DNA of 64,000 nt from Otatea glauca. Taxonomy: Eukaryota; Streptophyta; Magnoliopsida; Poales; Poaceae. Below are positions 34,909 through 45,820 of the stretch, in pieces. A program made the translations under genes and the position numbers. Below the pieces are notes generated by a model. It made no database searches. It had not been told where the DNA came from and was given only the letters and a program-made list of their open reading frames with translations. Location: contig CM070721.1 of NCBI GenBank assembly GCA_036346275.1, forward strand, positions 55,453,869 through 55,517,868. Reading direction: 5' to 3'. Each line of letters opens with the position of its first letter. The stretch's first letter is position 1.

Positions 34909-36220
34909 CGAAGTCGGCCAGGGCCTGCGACTTGATCGCTGTCCGAGGGACGTATGTTATGCCGTGGCCGCTGAGCTCGAGCGCCCACTTGGCTATCCTC
35001 CCCGAGGCGTCGCGATTGTGGACGATCTCGCCGAGCGGGGATGCGGTCACCACGGTGATGGCGTGCTGGTCGAAGTAATGGACGAGCTTTCTCTTGGCGA
35101 TGAGCATCGCGTAGAGCAGCTTCTGCACCTGCGGGTACCGAGCCTTGGACTCGGAAAGAACCTCGCTGATGAAATAGACTGGTCGTTGTACCTTGAGTTC
35201 ACGGCCTTCCTCCGCTCGTTCTACCACAAGGGCCGCACTGACGACTTGAATAGTGGCGGCGATGTAGAGGAGCAGCGGTTCGCCTGGTGCCAGGGCGACC
35301 AGGATCGGAGGTGAAGATAGGAAGGCCTTCAGGCGGGTGAGGGCTTCCTGAGCCTCCTGGGTCCAACTGAAGCGGTCGGATTTCTTGAGCAGCCTGTAGA
35401 GCGGCATTCCGCGCTCGCCAAGACGAGACACGAAACGGCTCAAGGCGGCAAGGCACCCTGTTAGCCTCTGGACCCCTTTGAGATTAGGAATCGGGCCCAT
35501 CCTTGAGATCGCCGAGATCTTCTCCTGATTGGCCTCGATACCTCGCTCGGAGACGATGAAGCCGAGCAGCTTCCCTTTGGGGACCCCGAAGACGCATTTC
35601 TCGGGGTTGAGCTTTATACGGAACCATCGAAGATTCGCGAAGGTTTCTTCCAGGTCGGCAATAAGGTCATGCGCATTCTCGTCTTCACGACGATGTCGCC
35701 AACGTGGCCTCAACGTTGCGGCCGATCCGTTGTTGAAGCACGCTTGCATACATCGCTGGTATGTAGCGCCCGCGTTCTTTAGGCCGAACGGCATTGTAAC
35801 GTAGCAGAACGAGCCGAACGGCGTGATGAAGGAAGTCGCGAGCTGGTCGGACTCTTTCAGCATTATCTGGTGGTAACCTGAGTAGGCATCCAGAAAGGAA
35901 AGAGACTCACACCCCGCGGTGGAGTCGATGACTTGGTCGATACGGGGCAAGGGGAACGGGTCTTTAGGACACGCCTTGTTGAGACTCGTATAGTCAACAC
36001 ACATTCTCCATTGCCCATTTTTCTTTTTTACAAGTACAGGGTTGGCCAGCCACTCGGGGTGGCGGACCTCTTTATAAACCCCGCACCAAAAGCTTGGCGA
36101 TCTCCTCCCCTATGATCCTGCGCCTCTCCTCGTCGAAGCGACGCAGGCGTTGGGCGACCGGCTTTGAGCCTGGTCGGATGCTCAAGGAGTGCTCGGCGAC
36201 TTCCCTTGGGATTCCTGGCA
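34844..36220 (-). pseudogene. Tat reverse transcriptase and RNase H
   Basis: Begins at the 5' LTR junction with MPGIPREVAEHSL (36219 downward). A frame change near 36070 follows, then an open frame from 36004 with CVDYTSLNKACPKDPFPLPR, AYSGYHQI, PFGLKNAGATYQRCM, the connection region (NPEKCVFGVPKGKLLGF) and RNase H (LLYIAATIQVVSAALVVE). The YVDD catalytic box, expected near 35700, is lost. A local shift in and out of frame covers it, and the alternative frame reads VGD, so a catalytic Asp is changed. Gag and protease are absent. Confidence 0.9.
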
Positions 36221-36226
36221 TGTCAG

Positions 36227-37108
36227 ACTCCCTGAATGGTTAGACTCAGAAGTCCAAGATGTATACTGGTTCGGGGCGAAGGTCCCTACTCCAGTTCGTG
36301 TGGTGTCGTTGTATTCCCTTCAGTACAGATGACTGCACAAAGTTTACAAGCGAGAGTGCTAATGGCTTAGCAAGATGAGTTCGATTGCCATCCTTCTCTT
36401 TTTCCTACGGGGGGTTCCTGCCTCCTTTTATATGAAAGGAAGGGGCAGGTTACATCGAGAATTGGGAGAGGACGAGATGACCTACACTAGGAGCTTCGGT
36501 CCTTCGCTCACGACCGGTCATCGCCTCGCCTTGCCCATCTTTGGGTCGGTAGCTTAGTTGGTCAAGGCGGTTAGGTATTTCCCCGGGAAACGGCGTACCT
36601 GCCCTCTGCGAACCTTACGAGTGTTGACGTTGCTGCGCCTGACGTGGGTGTTGCCTCGGTAGAGGGCGTGTCTTCGTACTGTATGTGACCGGCTGATGGG
36701 ACTAGGAGCATGACTTCGGTCAGTCATTAAACCTTCTAGGGAAGGAGCCACCTGCCCTTGTATAGTCACTTCGATTGACCCCGTTCGTGGGGTACGTGGC
36801 TGTTGGCTGGTAGAGGCTTTGACACGCGGCCCTTGGCGGGGTCGCCTTGGCACGATCGAGTCGGGGATCCCGACCACTGCGGGGTCGGGAGCCCGCTGGT
36901 CGGAGCCGGGGTCCGTCCTCGTGGCGGGGGTCGGAGCCCCGCTTGTGGAGACACTTCCTCGATCGGTCGGGAAGGGATGTCTCGTGTGGTCTTGCAGGTG
37001 CTTCGGTCGGTAGTGGGCTGGGAGCGGCCTGTTGGGCTTGAGCTGTGCTTGAGGCCGCCGGCTCGTCGCTTTGGGCCGTTGGGTTACCCCTGTTATAAGT
37101 ATTCGTCA
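36227..37108 (-). repeat. Tat element 5' LTR, lacking 57 bp
   Basis: Matches 3338-4152 of the other LTR and ends ataagtattcgtca before the TSD. The last 57 bp of the LTR (3281-3337 in the partner) are missing, and the truncated edge is fused directly to the protease-RT linker. One deletion thus removed the LTR end, primer site, gag and protease. Confidence 0.85.
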
Positions 37109-39534
37109 CCGTGTGAAATCTCCGGGCTTTGTCCATGACCGCGGACACGGCTATTCGAATAGTTTTACACTCTGCAGAGGTTGTACAACTTTACCCACAA
37201 GACAAGATCATCACTTTGTGCAATCGATTTTAACACACTTCCTTTGGTGTGTCGCAGAGATATCATGACAAAGCCTTTACAATGCACTGTCTAAACTCGG
37301 TATTGCCCGCTAAGGTTTCGCCCCTTAGGGCCCCCTCTTGCGCCTTGCGAATCTACCCGTCCATCCCGGAACCCACACCACCAATTGGCAGTACTCAAGA
37401 CTAGACATTTCAAGTTAATCAGCTAGGTCCGTCCCATACCAGACTTGTGGTAGTACGGTTAGGCCCAGTTCAATGGCGCACAAGATTAAGTCCTTAAGTT
37501 GTCTCAGGCAAGACATCCACATCCCAATGTGCTAGAAAGCACCCCCTTTACTGCACGATCACTTGCTCGAGGGAAAATAATTCGTTCAACCAAGACCAAT
37601 GGCAAACCCCGCTATGGTACAACAAATTTTACAACAGTGGCTAACGGCCACGATTCAATATCTTATTAAGTCAAGATTAACATTATTCAATATGTGACAT
37701 GAATCCCAACGTATATCTAAGCATGTCTAAGCATAGCTACGTAACCCAATGTTGGTATAATGATTATGTCCAACTAGTAATGTCCCAACCTAGGTTTAAC
37801 AATGGATACATGGCATCCCAATAATCAAGGTGGCATCATATCAACTAGGAACATATCTACTCCCATGTAATAAGCATTGATACACAAAATAGCATGCAAT
37901 TGTATAAAAATAAATTACTTTTGCAAACATAGGATCAACATGATCGAAGGATTATGACTTGCGTTGCTGATCTAGTGCTGAATATTGGTCTTCGAAGTCT
38001 TCGTTTGCTCCCTCGGAATTAGCGTCTACCGGAAAAGAAAGCAACGAAACCAAATAAATACAAAACAGAGACTCAAACAAGCTCAAAACTGAAAATAAAT
38101 GGCTCTGGGAGATAGATCTTGATTTTAGAAAAATTTAAAAACTTGAATCGCCTCAATCGGAGTTCGTATAAGGGAGAACGAGATTCTAGAAAACTAAATT
38201 CAGAGAAAAGGCTGAAAATCAGAAAAATAGAATTTTTGGATTTATTTTTCTATTGGAAAATCGATTTATTGCGCAACGCTGACGTCAGCAATCAATTTCC
38301 CGAATAAAGAAATAAATCAGAAATTCCTATTAGGCTGACAGGTGGGACCCACAGTGCATGGACCGAGTCCATGGATCTGCTACCGTTCACGGTGCACCGC
38401 TCACGAAGCAGAGACTAGGTCGACGCCACACGACGTCATCGCGACGGGCGGCACGTTACGCTGACGCAACTCACATGCGGCTGCTGACTGGGCGCTGACG
38501 CAACGCACACGCGGCTGCTGACTAGGCGCTGACGCGGAGTGCCGCGTGTCGCGCATCTGATGGCGGCACGGGATCGGACGACAGGGACGCAAGGGCTTGG
38601 GCAGCGGAGACGTGGCCTGATCCGAGACGTCCGCAGCAGATCGGGCGGCCACGATTCGGCGAAGGATGACGACGGCGAGCAGCGGCGCTGGGCTTACCGG
38701 AGGCAAGGAAGAAGACGCAATGAACGGCGCACGGCGACGGATCGGACCTGGAACAAGGTGGATCCGGACGAGGGTCTCACGACGCACCCGAAGAGACCGA
38801 CAACAGTGGCGGAGGCGGACCGGCGGCGAAGGAAAAGGCGGCGGAAGGCAGCGGATGAAGACGCAACTCCGGCGAGGTCGCACGGGCGGAGGGCGAGGTC
38901 TCGGGCAGCAAGAAAGAGGGCAAAAGGAGCAGCGCGGAGAGGGGATCCACGGGAGGCGCGCGACAGCTTTTATAGGGATCTCGGGAGGCGTGCCCTACCC
39001 GGAGTCCGAGACGACGGCGTGCGGCGGTAGGATTTCGAGCGGCGCTAGGTTAGGGTTTCACGAGGCGGCGATGTGGCTGCATCGGAGCCACACACGCGGC
39101 GCAGATCCGACGGCGGTGGCTCGCGCGTGGTCGGCCGGGCGCGAGGCGGCCCGGCCGAGGCGCGGCCGAGCGAGCAGCCGGATAGCGGGCTGAGTGGAGA
39201 AAAAGGATGGGCCGGCGGGAATTCGGCCCGAAAGTCTTTTTGAGATATAAAATCATTTTCCGATTAAGAAAAATTCCAGAAATTCAAATAAATGCAAATA
39301 AATTCAAATAAATAGCAAATAAATTCAGAAAAATCCCCAAAAATACAGAACAATTCCTTGGAGCACAATGAACCCAACTAAAACTGGAAATCTTTAGTTT
39401 GATGAATAGTTTAGTCAAATTAAATCCTTTCATTAATGAACAATTCAAATTAAGCTGGAATTAATTCAAAAAAATGCAAATGGTTTATTTTTTTGAAATC
39501 AAACATTCCAAAACTCAAAATTTGGGATGTTACA
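37109..39534 (-). repeat. Chromovirus 3' LTR, proximal part
   Basis: LTR sequence from TGTAACATCCC at 39534 leftwards. The AT-rich region 39230-39534 matches the truncated 5' LTR at 43376-43703. The GC-rich block 38390-39200 contains several overlapping open frames on both strands, none recognisable. The LTR continues at 2666-3280 beyond the Tat insertion. Confidence 0.85.
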
Positions 39535-39550
39535 AACCTCCCCCCTTAAA
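39535..39550 (-). other. Chromovirus polypurine tract
   Basis: On the minus strand the sequence tttaaggggggaggtt lies directly upstream of the 3' LTR start TGTAACATCCC. This is the plus-strand priming site for the element. Confidence 0.8.
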
Positions 39551-40124
39551 TAGAATCTCGACCCCGAGATTCAGGCTGGCTAGGGAATAGGTGGGGAAAC
39601 TTGGACTTCAGATCCTCTTCTCGCTCCCAAGTTGCTTCCTCTTCTGAATGATTGCTCCATTGGACCTTGCAAAAACGGATGATCTTGCTCCTCGTGATAC
39701 GCTCTGCTATATCCAAAATTTTAACTGGTTGCTCCTTGTAGGTAAGATCCTCCTGCAAATCAATGGCTTCCAATGGCATCTGTTCCTCTGACACACGTAG
39801 GCATTTCTTCCACTGCGATACATGGAACACATCATGGATTCCGGTAAAAGACTGGGGCAATTCTAACTTGTAGGCAACCTCGCCTCTTCGTTCCAAGATT
39901 TTGAATGGTTCCACATATCTAGGGGCAAGCTTTCCTTTTACTTGAAATCTCTTAACTCTTTTGAGAGGGGTGACTCTGAGATAAACATAATCATTGGGCT
40001 CGAAACTCAAATCTCTGCGAGGATTATCTGCATAACTTTTCTGTCTGCTTTGGGCAATCTTTAAACGGTCTCGAATTAATTGGACTTGCTCTTCGGCTTC
40101 TTGCAGTATGGCAGGGACAAACAA
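39546..40124 (-). pseudogene. Chromovirus integrase C-terminus and chromodomain
   Basis: 192-codon frame with FEPNDYVYLRVTPLKRV (the GPY/F-type integrase tail region), HDVFHVSQWKKCL, and then a chromodomain (VKILDIAERITRSKIIRF, VQWSNHSEEEATWEREEDL). Chromodomains at the end of integrase target chromoviruses to heterochromatin. It is one base out of frame with the integrase core at about 40125. Confidence 0.9.
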
Positions 40125-41227
40125 TGTCTTTCTCCAGACTCCTTCCAGTTGAGAGGGGTTCTACATTTTCTTCCATATAAGGCTTCAAAAGGCGACATTT
40201 GCAGACTGGCTTGATAACTATTGTTGTACGAAAACTCGGTATAGGGCAAACACTTATCCCACTTAGCACCATAAGTTAAGGCACAAGCTCTTAACATATC
40301 CTCAAGAATCTGATTCACACGCTCAGTCTGTCCATCGGTTTGAGGGTGATAGGCAGTACTGAACCTGAGATGGGTTCCCATGGCTTCATGCAGACTCTGC
40401 CAAAAAAGAGAGGTAAACTGGCTTCCTCTATCAGACACTATCTTCTTAGGCACTCCGTGAAGACTGACGATCCTTGACATATATAGCTTTGCTAATTTAT
40501 CTCCTGCATAGGTAGTCTTAACTGGAATGAAGTGAGCTACCTTAGTCAATCGATCCACTATTACCCAGATCGAGTCATAACCTGCTTGGGTCTTAGGAAA
40601 TCCGGTGATGAAATCCATACCAATTTCTTCCCACTTCCACTCTGGAATCTTTAATGGCTGCAGCAATCCTGCTGGCCTCTGATGCTCTGCCTTGACCTTC
40701 TGGTAGACATCACAAAGTGCAACATACTCTGTAATCTCACGCTTCATACTAGGCCACCAATACCTTTCCTTGAGGTCCTGATACATCTTGGTACTTCCAG
40801 GATGAATGGAGTATAAAGTCTCATGCGCTTCTTTGAGTATCAATTCCTTAAGCTCTTCTTGATCTGGTACGCAAATACGCTTCTCATACCAAATAGTACC
40901 TTGTTCATCTTCGGTGAACCCTGGGGCTTTTCCTTTCTTCATATTGCTCTTAATCTCCTTGACATCAGCATCATCTACTTGTGCTTCTCGAATCTGATCT
41001 TCCAACGTAGGGCATACTTCCAAAGTAGCTAAATAACCTTCCTGAACCAACTCCAAACTAAGCTTCTGAAATTCCTTATAAAGGGCTGGCTGACTTTCCT
41101 TAATCATCAGAGTATTGCAGTAGCTCTTTCTACTCAAAGCATCGGCTACGACATTAGCTTTGCCTGGATGATAATGAATCCCAATGTCATAGTCCTTGAT
41201 CAATTCCAACCATCTTCTTTGTCTCAT
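40076..41227 (-). pseudogene. Chromovirus RNase H end and integrase core
   Basis: Starts in the last part of RNase H (IGIHYHPGKANVVADALSR). The integrase zinc region has HETLYSIHPGSTKMY and CDVYQ; the second Cys of the expected CxxC is Tyr, so zinc binding is impaired. The catalytic core looks complete: GMDFITGFPKT, VSDRGSQFTS and STAYHPQTDGQTERVNQ give the D, D and E. The frame is lost at about 40125. One missing base at about 41245 separates it from the RT frame. Confidence 0.9.
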
Positions 41228-42281
41228 ATTGAGGTCAGCTTGGGTAAAGTATACTTCAAACTCTTGTGATCAGTATAAACCTCACAACGATTACCAATGA
41301 GATAGTGACGCCAAATCTTTAAAGCATGCACTACGGCTGCTAATTCCAAATCATGGGTAGGATAGTTAACTTCATGTGGCCTTAGTTGTCTCGAAGCATA
41401 CGCCACAACCTTCTTATCTTGCATTAGCACACAACCGAGTCCTTGTCGGGATGCATCACAAAATATCTCAAAATCCTTCCTATTATCTTGCAGGATAAGC
41501 ACTGGGGCAGTTGTCAAACACTTCTTTAACTCTTGAAAACTTTGCTCACACTTTGGCATCCAAACAAATTTCTTCTCCTTCTTTAAGAGTTGAGTGAGCG
41601 GTCTAGCTTTTCTAGAAAACCCTTCTATGAAACGGCGATAATATCCCGCCATTCCAAAAAAACTTCGGATTTGGGGTACCATCTTGGGTGACTCCCAACT
41701 TAGCACATCTTGTACCTTACTAGGGTCAACAGCGACTCCTTTTGCTGATATGACATGTCCTAGGAAAGCAACTTCTTTCATCCAGAACTCACATTTACTG
41801 AACTTTGCATAAAGCTGGTTTTCTCTTAGCTTAGTTAAAACATGGCGCAAGTGATCCTCATGTTCTTCCTCACTTTTGGAGTAGATCAGAATGTCATCAA
41901 TGAAAACAACAACAAACATATCCAAATATTCCATGAATACCTTATTCATCAAAGTCATGAAGTAGGCAGGGGCGTTGGTCAATCCAAAAGACATCACGGT
42001 ATACTCATACTGTCCATACCGAGTAACAAAAGCTGTTTTGGGTATATCCTCTTGACGAATCTTCAACTGGTGGTAACCTGATCTTAAGTCAATCTTCGAG
42101 AACACTCCGGCTCCTTGAAGTTGGTCAAACAAATCATCGATTCTTGGCAGAGGGTACTTATTCTTGATGGTGACCTCATTAAGTGAGCGATAATCTACAC
42201 ACATTCTCTGAGTTTCATCTTTCTTTTCAACTAGAAGAACTGGCGCTCCCCATGGCGAAGAACTTGGTCGAACAAAACCTT
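41224..42281 (-). pseudogene. Chromovirus reverse transcriptase and RNase H
   Basis: Continuous from a TAA at 42283-42281 that replaces a Lys codon after the protease region. RT blocks: CVDYRSLNEVTIKNKYPLPR, LRSGYHQLKIR, MSFGLTNAPAYF and the catalytic FIDDILIYS. The connection and RNase H follow (FEIFCDASRQGLGCVLMQ, YPTHDLELAAVVHALKIW, YTDHKSLKY). Copies the element RNA into DNA. The RT active site looks intact despite the surrounding stops. Confidence 0.9.
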
Positions 42282-43056
42282 AATCTTGCAGCTCTTTGAT
42301 CTGTCTCTTTACCTCAGCTAACTCATTAGCAAGCATCCTATAAGGTCTCTTAGAAATGGGTGATGTTCCAGGAACTAGTTCTATCAAGAACTCTATATCT
42401 TGGTCCGGTGGCATCCCAGTCAACTCATCTGGAAACACATCAGGAAATTCGCTGGCGACTGGCACATCTTCCAAACTTATTCCTTTGGCACTACAAACTT
42501 TAATCCCTTCGGACTGATCTGAAGCGGCTTGAACTTTTAACTTGGTTCCATCTGGACTGGTTAAGGTGATCTCTCTATTCCCACAATCCAAAACTGCTTG
42601 GTTCTTGGAGAGCCAATCCATTCCTAGGATCACATGTAGGGACTTGGTGTCTAGGACAATAAGGTTGGCTAGAAATTCTACCCCTCCAATTAATATCTTA
42701 ACTTCGGGGCAGCCTTGGTTCGTACTCAAATCAAAACCAGGAGATTGCACTAATAAAATAGTCTTAAGAGGCATTGTCTTTAATTGATGATTTGCAGCAA
42801 AACTCCGAGAAACAAACGAATGCGTAGCTCCAGAATCAAACAAAACCATGGCAGATGCTGAGTTGACTAGGAGCTTACCTAGTATGACGTCTGGTGCAGA
42901 CTGGGCATCCTCGATGGTGACGTGATTCACACGGCCTCTTCCAGCAGGCGGCGGAGTCCTGGTGGCTTGGTTGGGAGTTTGGGACACTCCACGTCCTGCT
43001 CCAGGTGCGGGGGTCTTGGCTGGCGTAGATCCCAAGTTGAAACGGACTGGCGTCAT
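42280..43056 (-). pseudogene. Chromovirus gag end and aspartic protease
   Basis: 258-codon frame. It has a Pro-rich linker, then the retropepsin active site DSGATHSF (Asp near residue 74) and ILGMDWL. The protease-RT linker follows (FPDVFPDELTGMPPDQDIEF). It ends in a premature stop before RT. The protease would process the gag-pol polyprotein. Confidence 0.9.
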
Positions 43057-43375
43057 AGCTTGCTTTCTGGGGCAATTATTGGCATAGTGACCGAGTTCAT
43101 GATAGTTGAAACAGGTGACTCCTTCAGCTGGATTACTGGTCCTTTGAGGTGGATTGCTATTGGTGTTGATGTTGCGATTGCCTGAAGGAGCTGGGCGAGG
43201 TGCTGGTACAGGTGTTCTGAATGCATTCGGAGGAGTGAAACGAGCAGGTTGTTGAGCATTGGTTCTGACTCTCTGCTAATGATTCTGATGGGCTCCATGC
43301 TACATCATCTTTCTCTTACGGGATTCTTCCAATTCACAACGAGATTCCTCAATAAGCATAGCTTTATCTATAAGC
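43057..43375 (-). pseudogene. Chromovirus gag remnant
   Basis: Minus-strand gag C-terminus with EESRCELEESRKRKMM, an in-frame stop, then a zinc knuckle in which the second Cys is Tyr (CFNYHELGHYANNC). Everything N-terminal, plus the primer site, was deleted when the truncated 5' LTR was fused here at 43375/43376. Confidence 0.8.
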
Positions 43376-43703
43376 GGAGAAAAAGGATGGGCCGGTGGGA
43401 ATTCGGCCCGAAAGGCTTTTTGAGATATAAAATCATTTTCTGATTAAGAAAAATTCCAGAAATTCAAATAAATGCAAATAAATAGCAAATAAATTCAGAA
43501 AAATCCCCAAAAATACAAAACAATTTCTTGGAGCACAATGAAGCCAACTAAAACTGAAAATCTTTAGTTTGATGAATAGTTTAGTCAAATTAAATCCTTT
43601 CATTAATGGACAATTCAAATTAAGCTGGAATTAATTCAAAAAAATGCAAATGGTTTATTTTTTAAAATCAAACATTCCAAAACTCAAATTTTGGGATGTT
43701 ACA
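43376..43703 (-). repeat. Chromovirus 5' LTR, first 328 bp only
   Basis: Matches 39196-39534 with few differences. The remaining 2.7 kb of the LTR is missing, and the break is fused to gag. The element edge TGTAACATCCC abuts the TSD gtgag. Confidence 0.9.
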
Positions 43704-44395
43704 GTGAGAGTGGTCGTGATCACTGTGGGAGTGATCTAGTACTCTTAGAATCTCTATGAGAATGGTCATGATCACTTAGGAGTGGTCGTGACCACTGTAA
43801 GAGTGGTCTAGTACTCTTAGGATTTCTGTTAGAGTGATCTAGATCACTATGAGGATCACTAGTGGAGTGACCGTGACCTCTATTGGAGTGGTTTAGACCT
43901 CCAAGGATCACTAGTAGAGTGATCGTGACCTATATTGGAGTGGTCTAGACCTCCAAAGACCACTAGAGGAATGGTCGTGACCTCTGATGGAGCGGCACAC
44001 AATGATCTAGACCTTGAAAGCCACTAGGAGAGTAGTCTAGACACTGTGGGAGTGGTCTAGGTCTCTAAGGATCACTTGGGAAGTAGTCTAGACCTCTATA
44101 TGAGTGGTCTAGACCTCTGTAAGAGTGGTCTTAAATGGTCATAACCAAAAGTGACTTTGAGTGGTCATAGACCAGAGTGATTATGGACTAAAGTGGTATC
44201 AGCTAAGAGTGGTGTTTAGCTTTGGGAGATCACAGCCAAGAGTGGTCATGGATCGGAGTGGTCATGAACTAAAGTAGTCTCAGCCAAGAGTGATCTTTGG
44301 CTTTAGGAGATCACAAACAAGAGTGGTCATAGACAAGGTGGTCATAGACATGAGTGCTCATGGACCAAGGTGGTCATAGTCTAAGTGATCCCATG
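43704..44395. repeat. Palindromic minisatellite, right half
   Basis: Continuation of the array at 2287-2660, with many GAGTGGTC, TGATCTAGATCACT-like and GTGGTCTAGACC words grading into gtggtcatagac and gtggtcatggac variants. The period is irregular (about 20-35 bp). No coding. Confidence 0.8.
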
Positions 44396-44852
44396 TGGGA
44401 TCTTTTAATGTATGAGAGTCAGTGATATTTGTCTGTCTTCTGATGCATGTTATATGGAAAATGCTATGTGATGGTTTGCTTGTCTGTGTTGGTTGCAAGA
44501 CTCCGGGGCTAGGTCATGGTGGGGCGAAGGCGAGATCGGGACTAAGCTAGAAGAGCTAAGGTCAAGAACGGTCAAGGGACACCGGAAGATGATTAAGGCC
44601 AGGAAGTGGTTGCAAGCCGAGAAGACAAGAAACCGGAGTATGAAGTATTTGTGATGGACATGGCGGGTAATGGCAAGGTGAACCGGGACTAGTCTCAGGG
44701 AGGAGTTGAGGTCTATAACGGTAAGGAAGTCGAAGCCGTCATGGTGAAGCAGATAAGAACATGTGGCGTGCCAAGTGATTTGGGCCCGTTTGCAAGCGAG
44801 GACGATTCGGAGGAGTCCGGACGCGTGAGAGGCTTGGCGTCAAGTCATTGGG
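44396..44852 (+). repeat. Outer LTR-like repeat, part 1
   Basis: Homologous in order to 56340-56750, sharing gctatgtgatg, ggctaggtcatg, agatcgggactaggctagaagagct, gacatggcgg and catgtggcgtgccaagtga. It is interrupted at the TSD ttggg by the pol-less LTR element and continues at 50746. Confidence 0.75.
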
Positions 44853-45820
44853 TGTAAGTTCAAGCTCCATTGGTTTTGGTGATTGGTTTTAAATTAATGT
44901 TTAATAATTGTTTAATAACAAATCTAATCTTTAATGAGATTAATATGTTTTATTGAGCTTATTGTTAATAGTCACATAATTTGGATGGAAATAGAAAATC
45001 TAAGGTATGCACTCGTATTCTTGCTTATTATCTCAATGCATACTTTGGATTCAAGTTAAAATATGAATTCCTCCATTGTATTAACCTCAAAATGTGCATT
45101 ATATCTCAAATTCCATATATTATATGGATGCACACATCTAGGGGAGTTCGTACTTTAACTTGAGGTTTCAATAGTATTGATCTATTTTGTCTTGCCACAT
45201 AAATCAAGGATCAATACTTTGAAACAATTCCTTGAGTATATATTTGACTTGCATACTTGTAGTATACTCATGGTAATATAGGATAAACTCCGATGCAATC
45301 CAATTGAATATGTGCATATTGTTTCCAATCCAATTATATGTTTGCACATATTTATGTGGTGTTTATTTTATGGTTGATGGTTTAAATAGGTATTGATAAA
45401 TTTCCATTCCACTCAAATATTTTGGATCATTACTTGAAATCATCGAAATGAGTATATGAAAACTTGTGTAGTTAATATATACTCATGTCAATTTAAATGA
45501 ACATTTAAATTGAGTTCGGTTGTCTTTTAATCAAATCAAAAGAATGCTTCATCATGTGTTGATGGCATTCTTTGTTGATTAAGGACAAATGGAAAGTTCT
45601 TGAGTATAATGAAGCATTAGTTGCATCAAAGTACTCAAAACACATTTATTCTTTCAAATTGATTTGGGTTGTGCTCAATCGATCTTGGGGCATCCATTAT
45701 GTGTTAATGGAGTGCAATTGATGATTGAGGCAACCGTATTTATTGGACTAACTATTTTCCATTAGTTGTGAAGTAGGTTGAGTCCAAGATGATAGAAAAT
45801 CGGGAAGATGAAGTCATCAT
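44853..45820 (+). repeat. Truncated 5' LTR of pol-less element
   Basis: Matches 47354 to about 48324 and then stops at tcatcat, inside a hairpin motif that is complete in the 3' LTR (48314-48339). Sequence after 45820 is internal (actttgggatatcttttgatt), also found in the Copia internal region near 13740. Confidence 0.85.

Larger units (their letters stand above)
3276..37113 (-). mobile_element. Ty3/gypsy Tat-lineage (Retand/Grande-like) element
   Basis: Minus-strand element at 3281-37108 with TSD ccgtg (3276-3280 and 37109-37113), inserted in the chromovirus 3' LTR. In element order: 5' LTR lacking 57 bp, RT with RNase H, a second (archaeal-type) RNase H, integrase, a 193-bp tandem repeat, an antisense gene, an 83-bp minisatellite and the 3' LTR. 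Dual RNase H and an extra ORF antisense to pol are features of the Tat lineage. Gag and protease are deleted at the 5' LTR junction (36226/36227). It is interrupted by the Copia complex at 7808-28957. Without inserts it would be about 12.7 kb. Confidence 0.9.
2666..43703 (-). mobile_element. Ty3/gypsy chromovirus (Tekay-like), nested host
   Basis: The element reads on the minus strand. Its outer edges are TGTAACATCCC (5' LTR start, at 43703) and the LTR end CCGACA (at 2666), flanked by the 5-bp TSD gtgag (2661-2665 and 43704-43708). Order along the element: truncated 5' LTR, gag remnant, protease, RT-RNase H, integrase, chromodomain, polypurine tract, 3' LTR. The 3' LTR is split by the Tat element inserted at 3276-37113. 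Without inserts the element would be about 7.2 kb, of which about 3.0 kb is the 3' LTR. Frameshifts and stops make it non-functional. A C-terminal chromodomain identifies it as a chromovirus; the Tekay assignment is by overall likeness. Confidence 0.9.

Noticed and set aside
38401..39193. GC-rich open frames up to 175 codons
   Set aside because: They lie inside the chromovirus LTR, overlap on both strands and have Arg-rich composition typical of GC-rich non-coding sequence.
16675..44395. Common origin of GTGGTC words in the CACTA ends and the outer minisatellite
   Set aside because: CACTA uses GTGGTCGTTAA and the minisatellite AGTGGTC-GACCACT; the shared six bases are short enough to be chance.
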